From Toxonevra muliebris (Eukaryota > Arthropoda > Insecta > Diptera > Pallopteridae), in assembly GCA_963691655.1 (NCBI GenBank), contig OY829327.1, positions 67,344,079-67,408,078 of the forward strand: 64,000 nucleotides of DNA, written 5' to 3'. Positions within the stretch are counted from its first letter, which is position 1. Each line of letters opens with the position of its first letter. The position numbers were made by a program, and so were the translations under genes. Below the pieces are notes generated by a model. It was given only the letters and a program-made list of their open reading frames with translations. It made no database searches and was not told where the DNA came from. Positions 36,428 through 46,484 of this stretch are shown piece after piece.

Positions 36428-38590
36428 GTACAGATTATATGAGTCCATGGTGTCATAAATGGCTGCAAGCCACTTCAAAAAGATGTTTACAAAGGACAGA
36501 ATAAGTATTTATAAGAGATCAAATAATATATCAAATAAATAGAATATAAAAAAAACTATGAAAAGTTCTCGTATCAGAAGCTCGAACTTCTATATCATTC
36601 AAATTATTTACATTATTTCTGAAATTGCTCGCTTTAGTAAAATTCCACACTAATTGAGAACCACTGAGCTAGATGCTTTAAACTTTTCTCAATTCATGGC
36701 AGATGTTGCAGTATGATGCTTTTTAGAGTTTCCAGTACATAGCAGTTTGTGGTAGTAGTAGTAGTAGTTTTTGTCGCTCATCCATCCTCCTTACAGTATC
36801 TTGTGGCAACTGGTAGTAACATCATTAACTTTTAGTTGGAATGAACTGTAGTAGTGGTGTTGTTGTTGGTATTGGTTGGTGTTTGCTTTTCGAGTGTTTG
36901 CTGACCAAAATGCTTGAAATAATGTCTGTAAAGTTGTTGACCAATCTAAGCTTTCATCGCAGTTGATTTTATATTTTTTGATTTTGTTTCTCTGGGTTTA
37001 CTTATTTTTTTTTTTGTATGTGTGGATACAATACACGGATGAGTGTAAAACTCAATTAAAAATTTGCAGCATACTTTCAAATATACATGCGTACATACGT
37101 ATACATATATGAACATATATGCATTATACAAATGTATATAAATGCATTAAATCGATGGTTTCTCGAAATAAAATTATATCAACTACGAGTTCAAGCATTT
37201 TCAATTGGTTTATGGTGATGACAAAAAAATCGATTACTGATTAAGAGTAAAAAATAATTGCTGCAATCATTTTTAATAAAATGAAATGCACAAGTAAAGA
37301 ACCATTAATTAACTGGAGTTTTAATGAAAATTAGTTTAAAAAGTATTCGTACATAAATATATATAATCACGTTAATATAATACAATGAAATCTAGGTGAA
37401 AAACAGCAATTCATAAGACTATAGTATAAAAGAAAACTTCTGTGGAGAGCAATTTTTCCTAGAAATTAAGCCAATGTGGAAATGGTTTAGTAATTAAATA
37501 AATACAGAAAATAGTATATTCTCCCTTCAATCTATCTTGTTCTTCTTTATTCATTGCACAATAGCCCACAGACCATTGTGTGAATTATGTATAATATTTG
37601 ACCACTTCATTGGTGAATGTTAATAATGCAACGACATATATTTAAGTATATGTCCATAAATTTTATTATGTTTTCACATGGCTATGACATAAGGAGATAT
37701 TTCGAATGGGTTTGACGACAGACGCCATCTTCAGGTTGAGCCAACAATTTTAAAAATTACCCTTGAACGAAGGGACTTAATTGAATTTTTTAAGTTGGTG
37801 GCATTTCATAAGATTTGAACAGGTCAAATTCAACCGTCAACACAGCAAGAAATTCGATTTGTTATTTCCTACGGGTCTCGACGTCAACTCAAGATAGTGC
37901 AAATTTTCCACGAGTGGCAAAATTTATATTGAGAGATTGAACCATCTTTTGTGACTATTTCCAAGTGGTCTTAAAGATTCAAGGCCGAACATTTTTCTGT
38001 GGAAGACTGAAATCTTACATATATGTGGTCCTTATGAAGGCTTAAATTGACGTAAATCTAAGATTGGCCCAATAAATGCTAGCTGATGAACTGATTTTAA
38101 ATGCCATGTGAAAATCCTCGAATTTTGAATAGCGGTCAAAATGAGTCATGTGTTTTTTTTACTCAATATTTCCTTAGAAAATTTTAAATGTAAGCTTAGT
38201 TCAAAAAGTATGACTCGGAAACTAAACAGCAGTCCAGAAAATGTAAGTCGCAAAGTAATGATTCCAATTTACTTCACCACAGCATAAAATTGTACCTGCT
38301 ACTCTCCTGGAAACTGGTCGGACGGTAACTGCCAAGTGTGACCAGAAAATTATTTGCCAGATGCTGTCAAAAATTTGTTAATTTGGATTACCTAATTTGG
38401 TGATATGAAGATCCAATATAAATTGTTTCATACAAAATCTTTATCATGAAAAAAAATAAAATATTCAGACAGGTATTTGTATTTGTTGTTGAATGTTAAA
38501 TAAATTCCACAAATTGCGTACTTTCTGGCATTAATTTAGTTAATTTTGTAATGTGGAATAAGTTTCTAGTTTAGAAAACCCTTTTAAAGA
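36428..38590. other. Mostly non-coding stretch; possible mariner relic at 37860-38150
   Basis: A GTA run lies at about 36751-36768. At 37940-38000 a plus-strand reading gives TISKWS and RFKAEHFSVED, loosely like the linker of mariner-type transposase DNA-binding domains, but stops are frequent and nothing else matches. The rest shows no feature. Confidence 0.3.
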
Positions 38591-38740
38591 CACATTTGTT
38601 CACCACGTATAAAAGGTGAAAATTGCAAATTATTCTCACAAACAAAAACTCCGGTCGAGAAACAACAACAAAGTAACGTTGTGTACGAAATTGGCTACAA
38701 AGGAAACACAAGAGAAACTTGCAGTAAAATTTACATAGGA
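38591..38740 (+). pseudogene. Penelope-like element, part 1 (RT tail and start of GIY-YIG)
   Basis: The plus strand reads SPRIKGENCKLFSQTKTPVE, then SNVVYEIGYKGNTRETCSKI and YIG. That is the linker and the opening of the GIY-YIG endonuclease of Penelope-like retroelements (NVVYEI...C..IYIG). It stops at ATAGGA (38735-38740). The natural continuation, beginning again with ATAGGA, is at 46485. The RT domain upstream is not seen, so the copy is 5'-truncated. Confidence 0.75.
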
Positions 38741-39558
38741 CGATGTTACACGATCAATGTTTTGCTGTCAAACAATGAAATTGTTGCTGAGGTAAAGAGA
38801 AAATGAACACATTTTACTTTAAATTTGTTTGCTGACGGGAAAAACCTACATTACTTCAAATAAAATGGGGTTGCCGAAGATACACTGTTGTATTTTACTG
38901 GAAAATACCAATATTTTATGGAAAATAGTACACTTTTTACTAATTTTTAAATAAATTTTTTTCCTTTGCCACCCCTTACGCTGTTTGGCTTTAGTTTGGT
39001 TGTGACTGGTGTTTAAAAAATTACTCAATAATTTTTATAAAAACATGGTAATTCAATGGCCAAGAAACAAAGTGGCGGAGCTTATTTTAATAGTTCGCAA
39101 ATTTTAAAGATTATTTTTTTATATACAAATGCAATTTTTTTTTTATATAATTTTTTGTTTTTCCAACCAACATATTGTTATTATAATTATTTTACATCCG
39201 ATTCCATTCCAATTATTGAATTTTCATTCACTCCGAAGTGCGATTAAATACCTTTTAGTTGGAAAATCATAGTTGCAGATAAAAGTATTAAAAAATAACA
39301 TTCAGCAAAAAACTGATAGTGTAACAGGGCATCAAACAAAACGATGAAAAAAAAACAATGGATGCGTGCAAGGCACGCAAGATATTTGATGTGTAAACAG
39401 TTAAACCAACTGAATGCTATATACATAAGCTCACATATGTATAGCCATTTATAGGGATTTGATGTATAATCTATATGCTTAGGTAAATAATTCAAATTAA
39501 AAGAATTCTTTTATAAACTTCAAAATTTATTAGATATCATTATCATTTTATATATAAT

Positions 39559-39688
39559 AGCCCAATTCACCATAAATTGTAAATGGTCTTGCATCATTGC
39601 AAATGCAAATTTTTATCCCATATCGCATATATTTGTTGTTGTGATAGCAGAAATATTTTGCAATTGCACCAAATCGTAAATTGGGCTG
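39559..39688. mobile_element. 130-bp MITE (AGCCCAATT ends)
   Basis: AGCCCAATTCACCATAAATT at the left and the inverse of AGCCCAATTTACGATTTGGT at the right. A partial inverted relative is at 19424-19490. Confidence 0.65.
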
Positions 39689-39838
39689 ATATGTTGTAGT
39701 TGCATTACTTTTATTTACTCAATGCATCGGGCACTATATGCTCGCATATACGCAGCTGCATTTGCATCCTTTTTTCCGTGCTTTAAGTTTTACTTCCTGT
39801 CGATTTGAAATTTTATTAGATGTGAAAATTTGACATAA

Positions 39839-39914
39839 CGTCGCCTGAAAATTGATTTGGCGTATGTGTGTACAAATTCATATACCTATACGCCAAATCA
39901 ATTCTCAGGCGACG
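39839..39914. repeat. 26-bp-arm hairpin with 24-base loop
   Basis: CGTCGCCTGAAAATTGATTT at 39839 continues with GGCGTA. The arm at 39889-39914 is its reverse complement with one mismatch. It may be a minimal foldback element. Confidence 0.85.
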
Positions 39915-39934
39915 ATAAGTGCTTTCCCATTTAA

Positions 39935-40140
39935 CCTTAGAAAGGCAACAGGGGTGACCAGTCACCTCATTACTTCTTAAAAGCACCGCAAAGAGAGTTG
40001 TCTTAACTGCATTTAATAAAAATAAGAAACAATGTATTTTCTTTGAAGTAAATAAGTGATTTTATAATAAATAAGTTTGATTTTTTCTGTTTAACATTTT
40101 TGCTATTTACATAGATAAAAAAAGTGTTGCCTTTCTAAGG
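39935..40140. mobile_element. piggyBac-type MITE, 206 bp
   Basis: TTAA at 39931-39934 and 40141-40144. The 16-bp terminal inverted repeats are perfect, CCTTAGAAAGGCAACA at the left and its inverse at 40125-40140. The AT-rich interior has no ORF. The TTAA target is diagnostic of piggyBac transposition; perfect ends suggest a fairly recent insertion. Confidence 0.88.
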
Positions 40141-40673
40141 TTAATGTACAAAGCAAAATTTTTATAATGCCGTGGTTTGCTATCATTATCACTTCATTTT
40201 CTTTATACATTTATTGAAACCTAGATTATTTATTATTATTATTTTGTATTGTTTTTATATTTTAAAAAATGTTTAATTTTAATCCAATCTAACTAACCGA
40301 ATTCAAAACCTATCAAACGCTTGTGTTTGCTACGGCGACTTCTCTGCTTGTATGGTATAGTCGATCTCCACACGTTTAACACCAACAAATAATTCTGCCA
40401 CGAATAAATGTACACACACATTTTGTTTTCGAATGTACATATATGAGTGAGTAAATTGATCGAAACATAAACAAACAAACTCTGCTCGCATTTTAATTTC
40501 TCCCTCTCTTCTCTTTGTTGTTTAGAGTAGCACAGTCATGTCGCGCAGTAGTGTGAGCGAGACGGGAACTGGACGTTACAGTTATCTTACATGTTACGTT
40601 ACAGTTATTCTTACGTTTTACACATTTGAAATTTTGCCCATACCGTGAGCAAAAATGTTTACACATCAAAAAG

Positions 40674-40909
40674 TGTCAATATTTACTTGCAGTAATTTAA
40701 ACAAAACGAAATTGTATCAGATAATTCAGTTTAATGAGTTTTAAAATAAATAATAAATCAGAATGCTAGTTATTAAGAACAAAGAATAATTTAAGAATAA
40801 GAAAATAATGAAATCGCGTCTTCCTCGTCGGCACCCTTTTTGACAACTGCTTCGTATATATTCGGAGATAGGGATGTGTATAATTAAATATCGAAATTTA
40901 GGGTTGACA
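40674..40909 (-). repeat. 3' LTR (with respect to the minus-strand element)
   Basis: 236 bp with TGTCAA...TTGACA boundaries. It appears identical to the LTR at 45541-45776. The pol frame runs across the edge and stops a few codons inside this LTR. Confidence 0.93.
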
Positions 40910-42010
40910 GTTCGGCCAATCCTGAATGGACATCGTCCCGATGTCATCGTTATCGTCTTCTTCGGGGTCAGTATCACCACTAGAGTCATCTAAATCAGGA
41001 GGAGCGCCACACCAAGGCTTCATCTTATCGGAAGAATAAACTGAACAAAATCTCCGTTGGGTTATTTGCATTCCTTCGATGTCTTCTATGAGATAGCGAT
41101 CGTTACCTAGGACCTTTGTGACTACATATGGTCTGCGATAACGTGCGTCGAGTTTTCGAGATTCATCAGTCGATTGGAGATCATTTTCGATTAGAACCAG
41201 GTCGTTTACAGCATAATTTGTAGGCGCTCGATGCTTGGCGTCGAATCGTTCTTTCCATTTATCACGATTTGATTGTATTTGTGAAAGCGCGTCGCTTCTT
41301 TTTTCGAAAATAGATTTTCCATCAGGTTCATCCAAGATAGCTGCCATTGTTCGGTTTTGTATTATATCATTTAATTTGATGTCGAAGATTAGCTCGTTCG
41401 GGCTATACCCTGTTGTAGTGTTACGTTGAGAGTTTACACTCCATTGTAGATTTCGAAGATGATTGTCCCATTCTTTTGCATTGGAAGAGGTTGTGCGGAG
41501 ATAATTTAAAATAAGCTGATTCGCGCGTTCGACCTGCCCATTAGCGCGGGGTGTTCGAACGGCGGTTTTGATATGGCGAATATTGTTAGTATCGCAATAC
41601 TGCTCGAATAGTTTTGCGGTGTAAGCAGTACCTCGATCCGTTACGATTGTCTTCGGTAACCCAAAATAACTGCTTAGTTCGTTCAACGTCTGTACAACCG
41701 GTTGAGTTTTTGTGTTACGTACGGCTTTTACCACGAGGTGCTTACTGAAAGCATCGCTTATAGCAATTATATATGTATTGCCTCGTTTGCTTTTTATGAA
41801 CGGCCCAAGATGATCAAAATGAATCATTCGAAATGGTAAGGGCTCCATTGCGTTAATATGAAGTCGTCCTTCGGGTTTTCCACCCTTCGTTTTGTTATAG
41901 CAGTACTCTATACAAGAGGATACATATTTCTTCACGTAGTTTCGCATTCGAGGGAACCAGTAGTGCTCAGAAATTCGTTGTATAGTTTTATCGACACCAA
42001 AATGCCCCAT
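40898..42010 (-). CDS. Integrase region of the gypsy element
   Basis: 370 residues from the first Met after an in-frame stop. The zinc-binding HHCC region reads H in GHFGVDKT, H in EHYWFPRM, then CIEYC. The catalytic core reads D in MIHFDHLGPF, D in TDRGTAYTA and E in RANGQVERANQ, the DDE triad with normal spacing. The C-terminal part (DLVLIENDL, RRPYVVTKVLGNDRYLI) resembles the GPY/F module. It ends with an acidic tail (DPEEDDNDD) and a stop inside the LTR. Function: joins the element DNA to the chromosome. It lies in the same frame as the RNase H segment, from which it is separated only by a TGA at 42026-42028, so it is a disconnected part of pol, not a separate gene. Confidence 0.88.
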   Translation of the reverse strand: MGHFGVDKTIQRISEHYWFPRMRNYVKKYVSSCIEYCYNKTKGGKPEGRLHINAMEPLPFRMIHFDHLGPFIKSKRGNTYIIAISDAFSKHLVVKAVRNTKTQPVVQTLNELSSYFGLPKTIVTDRGTAYTAKLFEQYCDTNNIRHIKTAVRTPRANGQVERANQLILNYLRTTSSNAKEWDNHLRNLQWSVNSQRNTTTGYSPNELIFDIKLNDIIQNRTMAAILDEPDGKSIFEKRSDALSQIQSNRDKWKERFDAKHRAPTNYAVNDLVLIENDLQSTDESRKLDARYRRPYVVTKVLGNDRYLIEDIEGMQITQRRFCSVYSSDKMKPWCGAPPDLDDSSGDTDPEEDDNDDIGTMSIQDWPNCQP

Positions 42011-42025
42011 TTGGTCATGGCAAAA

Positions 42026-42709
42026 TCATACTATCTGTTCACGTATGGTTTTCGGCACCACAAAAAGAAACTTATCATTATGTGCGCGGTACAATCGATT
42101 GTTACGTAATGTATACTCAGCTCGAATTTGCTTGTCTCTTTCGGATTTGCGATGACCTTTGAGTACGGCTACTAGCTCACAAATCTGCTCATCCTGAAGT
42201 TGCATTGAAAGCAGCCAGTCGTCACTTCCTTCACTTAAGTGCATAAATAACGCATGCATATCATCAATGCTTTCGATAGCAGGTGGAGCTCGGCTGAGCG
42301 CATCCACGTGGCTCATTCGACTACCGGGTCGATGCACACAATCGAAATTGTATTCGGCCAGTCGTACCCACCAGCGCGCGATTCGTGGAATCAACGGTGT
42401 TTTATCTTTAACGTTCGTAATCGCAGCACAATCAGTGATAACATTGAAGTGTTTTCCCAACAAGTAGATTCTGAAACGTCGAAGTGCCTCTACAACCGCA
42501 AGCACCTCTAATTCGTAGCTATGGTAATGTTTTTCTGCATTAGTGCAATGTCGACTAAAGTACATCACAGCTTTCCATGTAACACCATTATCGATCGACT
42601 GTAATAACACAGCGGCTATGCCCACACTACTAGCGTCTGTGTGAACTTCATGTATAGCATTGTAATTGTAAAGCGTCCATACGGGTTCGTTGGATAAAAT
42701 TCTTTTCAA
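42026..42709 (-). pseudogene. RNase H and connection region of the gypsy element
   Basis: Near the start it reads VHTDASSVGIAAVLLQ, the RNase H strand with the first catalytic Asp. It continues with YHSYELEVLAVVEALRRFR (catalytic Glu) and FNVITDCAAI (Asp), and ends the domain with RMSHVDALSRAP. It degrades the RNA strand during reverse transcription. The frame closes at TGA 42026-42028 and continues directly in the same frame into integrase, so one nonsense change separates them. Confidence 0.85.
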
Positions 42710-42795
42710 TTCAATAAATGATTTTTCTTGTGCTTCACCCCAAGTAAATGACTTAACAGATTCTTTGGTCGTTAGCTGAGTTAGTGGACGTGCGA

Positions 42796-43679
42796 TTATA
42801 GAATAATGTTCAACAAATTTACTTTCGTAAATCGGAAACGTCGGACTTCTGTTGGTGTCGTTGGTCGTTGAAAGTTGTTTATGGCATATACCTTTTCATC
42901 GCCAGGTATTATGCCATTCGCGCTTATTTTATGACCCAAAAAGGTGATATTCGTTGCAAAGAATCTACATTTATCAAGACGCAATGATAACCCACATTTC
43001 TCTAATATTGACAAGAGATGTTCTAGTTTTTGTAATCTTTCGTCCACCGTCTTGCTAGCGATAATAACGTCGTCTAAGTAAGCAATAGCAGTGTTACGAG
43101 TCTTTCCATCATGGTTTGAAATACAGCGGGCGCATTAACCAAACCGAACGGCATTCGATTACACTCATAGTGGCCGTCATTTGTAACAAACGCAGTGTAT
43201 CGCTTAGAATTCTCATCAATCTCTATCTGATGATACCCCATTTTGAAATCTAAATTAGTAAAATACGTATTACCTGATAGTTGAGCAAAGATTTCTTCTA
43301 CTATGGGCATCGGGAAAGGTTCTTTAACCGTGATTTTGTTTAACTGCCTGTAATCGACGCACAGGCGGAACTCGTTATTCTTTTTTTCGACTAAAACAAT
43401 TGGCGACGCGTAGGGGGAATTTGAAACACGTATTATTTTGCATTTTAGTAAATCGTCAATAATTTCTTTAACAATTGGCCTTCTCGCGAAAGGTAGTCTA
43501 TAAGGCTTAACATTTATGGGTGTATCAGTTGTCAGTTTTATGTTCATCATTGTTAAATTACATTTACCGATTTCGGATGTTTTCGACGTAAATCGAGTTT
43601 TATAGCGCGTTAATATTTTCTCTAAATTCGCGAATTGACCATCGATTACTTTTTTTACTTTTTTACACGGAACCAACAT
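42796..43679 (-). pseudogene. Reverse transcriptase of the gypsy element, frameshifted at the active site
   Basis: From 43679 the strand reads KPYRLPFARRPIVKEIIDDL, EFRLCVDYRQLNKITVK, FTNLDFKMGYHQIEID and RMPFGLVNAPAVFQ, RT blocks 1 to 4. Just before the YLDD box the frame is lost (about 43085-43095, a one-base change in an A/C-rich run). YLDDVIIAS is present in another frame, which then opens as 43047-42796 (KCRFFATNITFLGHKISANG). A second disturbance near 42835 removes the usual LGLTG-type block. Function lost. It is normally translated as part of Gag-Pol. Confidence 0.88.
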
Positions 43680-43711
43680 TGTTCACCATCAATTATTAGT
43701 TGTTTATCTTT

Positions 43712-44110
43712 TCAGCATAGCACATCGCGACCTAATAGGACATCGTGCGACATTAACGCGTCATCAATCACAAGTAGATCGACTTCACACACGTATTTGT
43801 CAATACCGATTTGTGCTTTAATCATAGTATCACACACAATTGACCCTCCACCAAAACCTTTCAATTGAACACAACATTTACTTTTCGGTTCGATATCACT
43901 AGCAGCACTTTCTTTTATCCAGGTACGTGAACTTCCTGAGTCAACAAATGCAATTAATTGAACACCATTTACTTTTATATCTTTTGTTGTAAATTTGTCA
44001 CCTTCTTCAGCAATCTTATTGCAATTCGTTTTTTTGTCTTGTAATCCTTGCATACACATGCAATCTATCACGTTTTTGGGGTTCAGGGCAATTCCGCGAA
44101 ATATGTCCAC
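43712..44110 (-). CDS. Retroviral-type aspartic protease of the gypsy element
   Basis: 132 residues with the active-site block IAFVDSGSSRTWI, a flap-like GFGGGSI segment, and the second block VLLGRDVL close to the end. It matures Gag and Pol. It overlaps the gag 3' end by 95 bases in a different frame, so a ribosomal frameshift in 44110-44016 is a reasonable way to express it. It ends at a TGA at 43712-43714, about 30 bases before the RT frame opens. In intact relatives protease and RT are usually continuous, so another disabling change probably lies here or in the A-run near 43665. Confidence 0.82.
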   Translation of the reverse strand: MDIFRGIALNPKNVIDCMCMQGLQDKKTNCNKIAEEGDKFTTKDIKVNGVQLIAFVDSGSSRTWIKESAASDIEPKSKCCVQLKGFGGGSIVCDTMIKAQIGIDKYVCEVDLLVIDDALMSHDVLLGRDVLC

Positions 44111-45443
44111 GACCGCGACAATTATAGCACATAATATTGTCTTTTTTCACGTCAACGGATTCTTTTGGTTTTAATTGTGCATTAGACGAACTTCGATTCA
44201 CTTCATGTCGTATATATTCACTTTTAAACGCATTGTACGCGCAATAACTTTTTATGGCTTTCAAAAGCGCATTGCATGTTGGGTAAAAATTCACGGATAA
44301 ATTTTTCTTTAGGTCTGTATGATTTATTCCGTATATAACGTATTTAATAATCGATTGGTCATCTAAATTTCCACGTCGACCCGTAGTGAGTACTTTATAA
44401 TAAAATTCTTCCGGATTTTCACTCGCGCCACGTCGCATATTCGATAGTCCAATATGAATATCAGCTAAATTTGTTACCACCGGAAATTCATTTATAAACG
44501 CTTCGACAAATTGATTCCACTCCAAGAATATATGTGATAAGCCGTCTATCCACATTTTTGCCACACCTTGGAGTTTCGATTGTACTGCAAATAAAGTTAA
44601 TTTATCGTCCCAACCGTATGCTTGTTTCAATTGTTCAATACGCGTTACAAATTGCACCGAACTAATATTTTTGTTCGCTGGGTTAAACATTGGCAAAATC
44701 GAAATAACATCATGTACATTTGTAAACGAATTACACATTTTGTTATGTTCGAAATTATTTCGTGCCTCTGCCGACGCAGAATACGATGGCACATAATTAG
44801 AATTATTTGTGCAAACGTTTTGTGGCTGTGTAACGAATATAGGAACATGCGGCATTGAAACAGTAGTCAACGCAGGCGTATTAACAGGCAAAAACGTCAC
44901 TGCGCGGCTTCGAACATTCTGGGCAGCGTAAGTGCTAACGTTTGCCATCGTGAATGTGTTTGTAGTTGTATAATTGTTTTGATTTACAGCATTTCGTAGT
45001 ACACTGTTAACATAAGTCGGCGAAGAACAGCTCAGTTGTCCTTCCGTAGTAACTGCATGAGTGCTTTGTAGCAGAATCGTCGTTGCGCCCGACGCAACGT
45101 AGCTGCCCCCGCCTGCTGCATGCATACTTGTCACATTTTTATTGTTTCTGTTTATCGCAGTATGTGGAGCAAATGCATGATTGACAGATGGATGACCTGC
45201 ACTCGTAGCATGCATTCCCGCTGCGCCACACACAGTCGTCGCAGTCGCTGCGTAATCGTGTTCACTGGAAGCCGGGGAAGAGCACACCGACTCGCCGTGA
45301 TTTTGTGCACTCATAAACTTCTCGTTGTAATAATACTCATCGAGCCTTTGAACTAATGTAGCCTTGTCGCCACTACACGGCAGCCCCAAGTCTTTTAATC
45401 TTTTTTTTAGTTCATATACTTTGAATTTCGCGAAATTTAACAT
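44016..45443 (-). CDS. gag: Gag of the gypsy element, with N-terminal SAP domain
   Basis: 475 residues, intact. Residues 1-40 (FAKFKVYELKKRLKDLGLPC, then KATLVQRLDEYY) form a convincing SAP helix-loop-helix, a DNA/chromatin-binding module uncommon in Gag. A long Ser/Thr/Asn/Ala-rich, probably disordered segment follows (about 45-235). A capsid-like helical domain (about 240-425) contains ISILPMFNPANKNISSVQFV and WNQFVEAFINEFP. A CCHC zinc knuckle CYNCRGRGHISRNC lies near residue 440. Function: particle assembly and RNA binding. The start was taken as the Met just downstream of the LTR and primer site. It is the only fully open gene of the element. Confidence 0.9.
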   Translation of the reverse strand: MLNFAKFKVYELKKRLKDLGLPCSGDKATLVQRLDEYYYNEKFMSAQNHGESVCSSPASSEHDYAATATTVCGAAGMHATSAGHPSVNHAFAPHTAINRNNKNVTSMHAAGGGSYVASGATTILLQSTHAVTTEGQLSCSSPTYVNSVLRNAVNQNNYTTTNTFTMANVSTYAAQNVRSRAVTFLPVNTPALTTVSMPHVPIFVTQPQNVCTNNSNYVPSYSASAEARNNFEHNKMCNSFTNVHDVISILPMFNPANKNISSVQFVTRIEQLKQAYGWDDKLTLFAVQSKLQGVAKMWIDGLSHIFLEWNQFVEAFINEFPVVTNLADIHIGLSNMRRGASENPEEFYYKVLTTGRRGNLDDQSIIKYVIYGINHTDLKKNLSVNFYPTCNALLKAIKSYCAYNAFKSEYIRHEVNRSSSNAQLKPKESVDVKKDNIMCYNCRGRGHISRNCPEPQKRDRLHVYARITRQKNELQ

Positions 45444-45540
45444 TTTTCTTTATTACGAATTAAGATCGTTCGTGTCAAATGCGCGTGGGTGCTTCGCGAT
45501 TTCAAACGCAATACACGCAGGTATCTCACTTCTGAAAAAT

Positions 45541-45776
45541 TGTCAATATTTACTTGCAGTAATTTAAACAAAACGAAATTGTATCAGATAATTCAGTTTA
45601 ATGAGTTTTAAAATAAATAATAAATCAGAATGCTAGTTATTAAGAACAAAGAATAATTTAAGAATAAGAAAATAATGAAATCGCGTCTTCCTCGTCGGCA
45701 CCCTTTTTGACAACTGCTTCGTATATATTCGGAGATAGGGATGTGTATAATTAAATATCGAAATTTAGGGTTGACA
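45541..45776 (-). repeat. 5' LTR (with respect to the minus-strand element)
   Basis: 236 bp, apparently identical to 40674-40909, followed on the plus side by the AAAG target copy. It should carry the promoter for minus-strand transcription. A TATAT tract lies inside, but the start site cannot be fixed. Confidence 0.93.
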
Positions 45777-45815
45777 AAAGTAAAAACAGAAAACATTGAC
45801 CGTGTAACATCAGCC

Positions 45816-46484
45816 CAATGTTTTGCTGTCAAACAATGAAATTGTTGTTGCTTTGAAAAATGAACACTAAGCAAAAGAGAGAATGAACACATTTCACTTC
45901 AAACTTTTTTAGTGACGAAAAAACCTGCATCACTTCAAATAAAATGAAATTGCCGAAGATATATTGTTGCATTTTATTGAAAATATTTTATGAAAAATAC
46001 TAACTTTTTACTAACTTTTAAATAATTGTTTTTTCTTTGCCACCCTTTGCGTTGTTTGGCTTTTGTTTGTTTGTGAAAATGAGTGCTATTTAAAACATTA
46101 CTTAATAATTTTTAAGAAAACATGGTAATTCAATGGCCAAGTAACAAAATGGCGGAGCTTATTTTTATAGTTCGCAAATCTTAAAAATTATTTTTCTACA
46201 TTTTTCATATATAAATGCAATATTTTTTGTATAATTTGTGGCTATTTCCACCAATGTAATCTCATATTGTCATTATAATATATTTTCCATCCAATTCCAT
46301 TCCAATTGTTGAATTTTCATTCACTCCAAAATACAATTAAATACTTTTTAGTTGGAAAAACATAGTTGCAGATAAAAGTATTAAAAAATATCATTCAGCA
46401 AAAAACTGATAGTGTAACAGGGCATCAAACAGAACGATGAAAAGAGAGTAAAAACGGAAAACATTGACCGTGTGACATCAGCCA
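45816..46484. mobile_element. Element X2, second X copy in tandem
   Basis: It begins CAATGTTTTGCTGTCAAAC, matching X1 from 38755 but lacking its first 14 bases. It ends GTGTGACATCAGCC like X1 at 45815. The last 37 bases of X1 and X2 (45779-45815, 46448-46484) differ at two places. Interior landmarks shared with X1 are CAATGGCCAAG, GGCGGAGCTTATTTT and AACAGGGCATCAAAC. Confidence 0.6.

Larger units (their letters stand above)
40674..45776 (-). mobile_element. Complete Ty3/gypsy LTR retrotransposon, 5.1 kb
   Basis: Two 236-bp LTRs (40674-40909 and 45541-45776) appear identical base for base by eye. Both begin TGTCAATATT and end GGGTTGACA in plus orientation. A 4-bp AAAG target duplication lies at 40670-40673 and 45777-45780. 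Transcription is on the minus strand, with gag, protease, RT, RNase H and integrase in the gypsy order. No env is present. Pol has at least five disabling changes. The primer site downstream of the 5' LTR reads CAGAAGTGAGAT (about 45534-45523), partly like the end of tRNA-Leu but without the usual TGG start. No polypurine tract is visible before the 3' LTR. Confidence 0.93.
38741..45815. mobile_element. Element X1, inserted in the Penelope GIY-YIG domain and itself filled by later insertions
   Basis: The left end CGATGTTACACGATCAATG at 38741 pairs with the inverse of the right end, GGCTGATGTTACACGGTC at 45815. Both continue into CAATGTTTT. The stretch 38755-39354 has a diverged direct copy at 45816-46440. 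X1 contains a small MITE (39559), a hairpin (39839), a piggyBac-type MITE (39935) and a complete LTR retrotransposon (40674-45776). No transposase of its own is visible. The proposed flank is ATAGGA (or ATA if the terminal GG belongs to the element). Superfamily unknown. Confidence 0.5.

Noticed and set aside
45608..45892. ORF crossing the right LTR (ending FIIFLFLNYSLFLITSIL)
   Set aside because: It is repeated only because the LTR is repeated (same reading at 40741-40910). It is hydrophobic, AT-driven and has no family match, so it is a chance reading.
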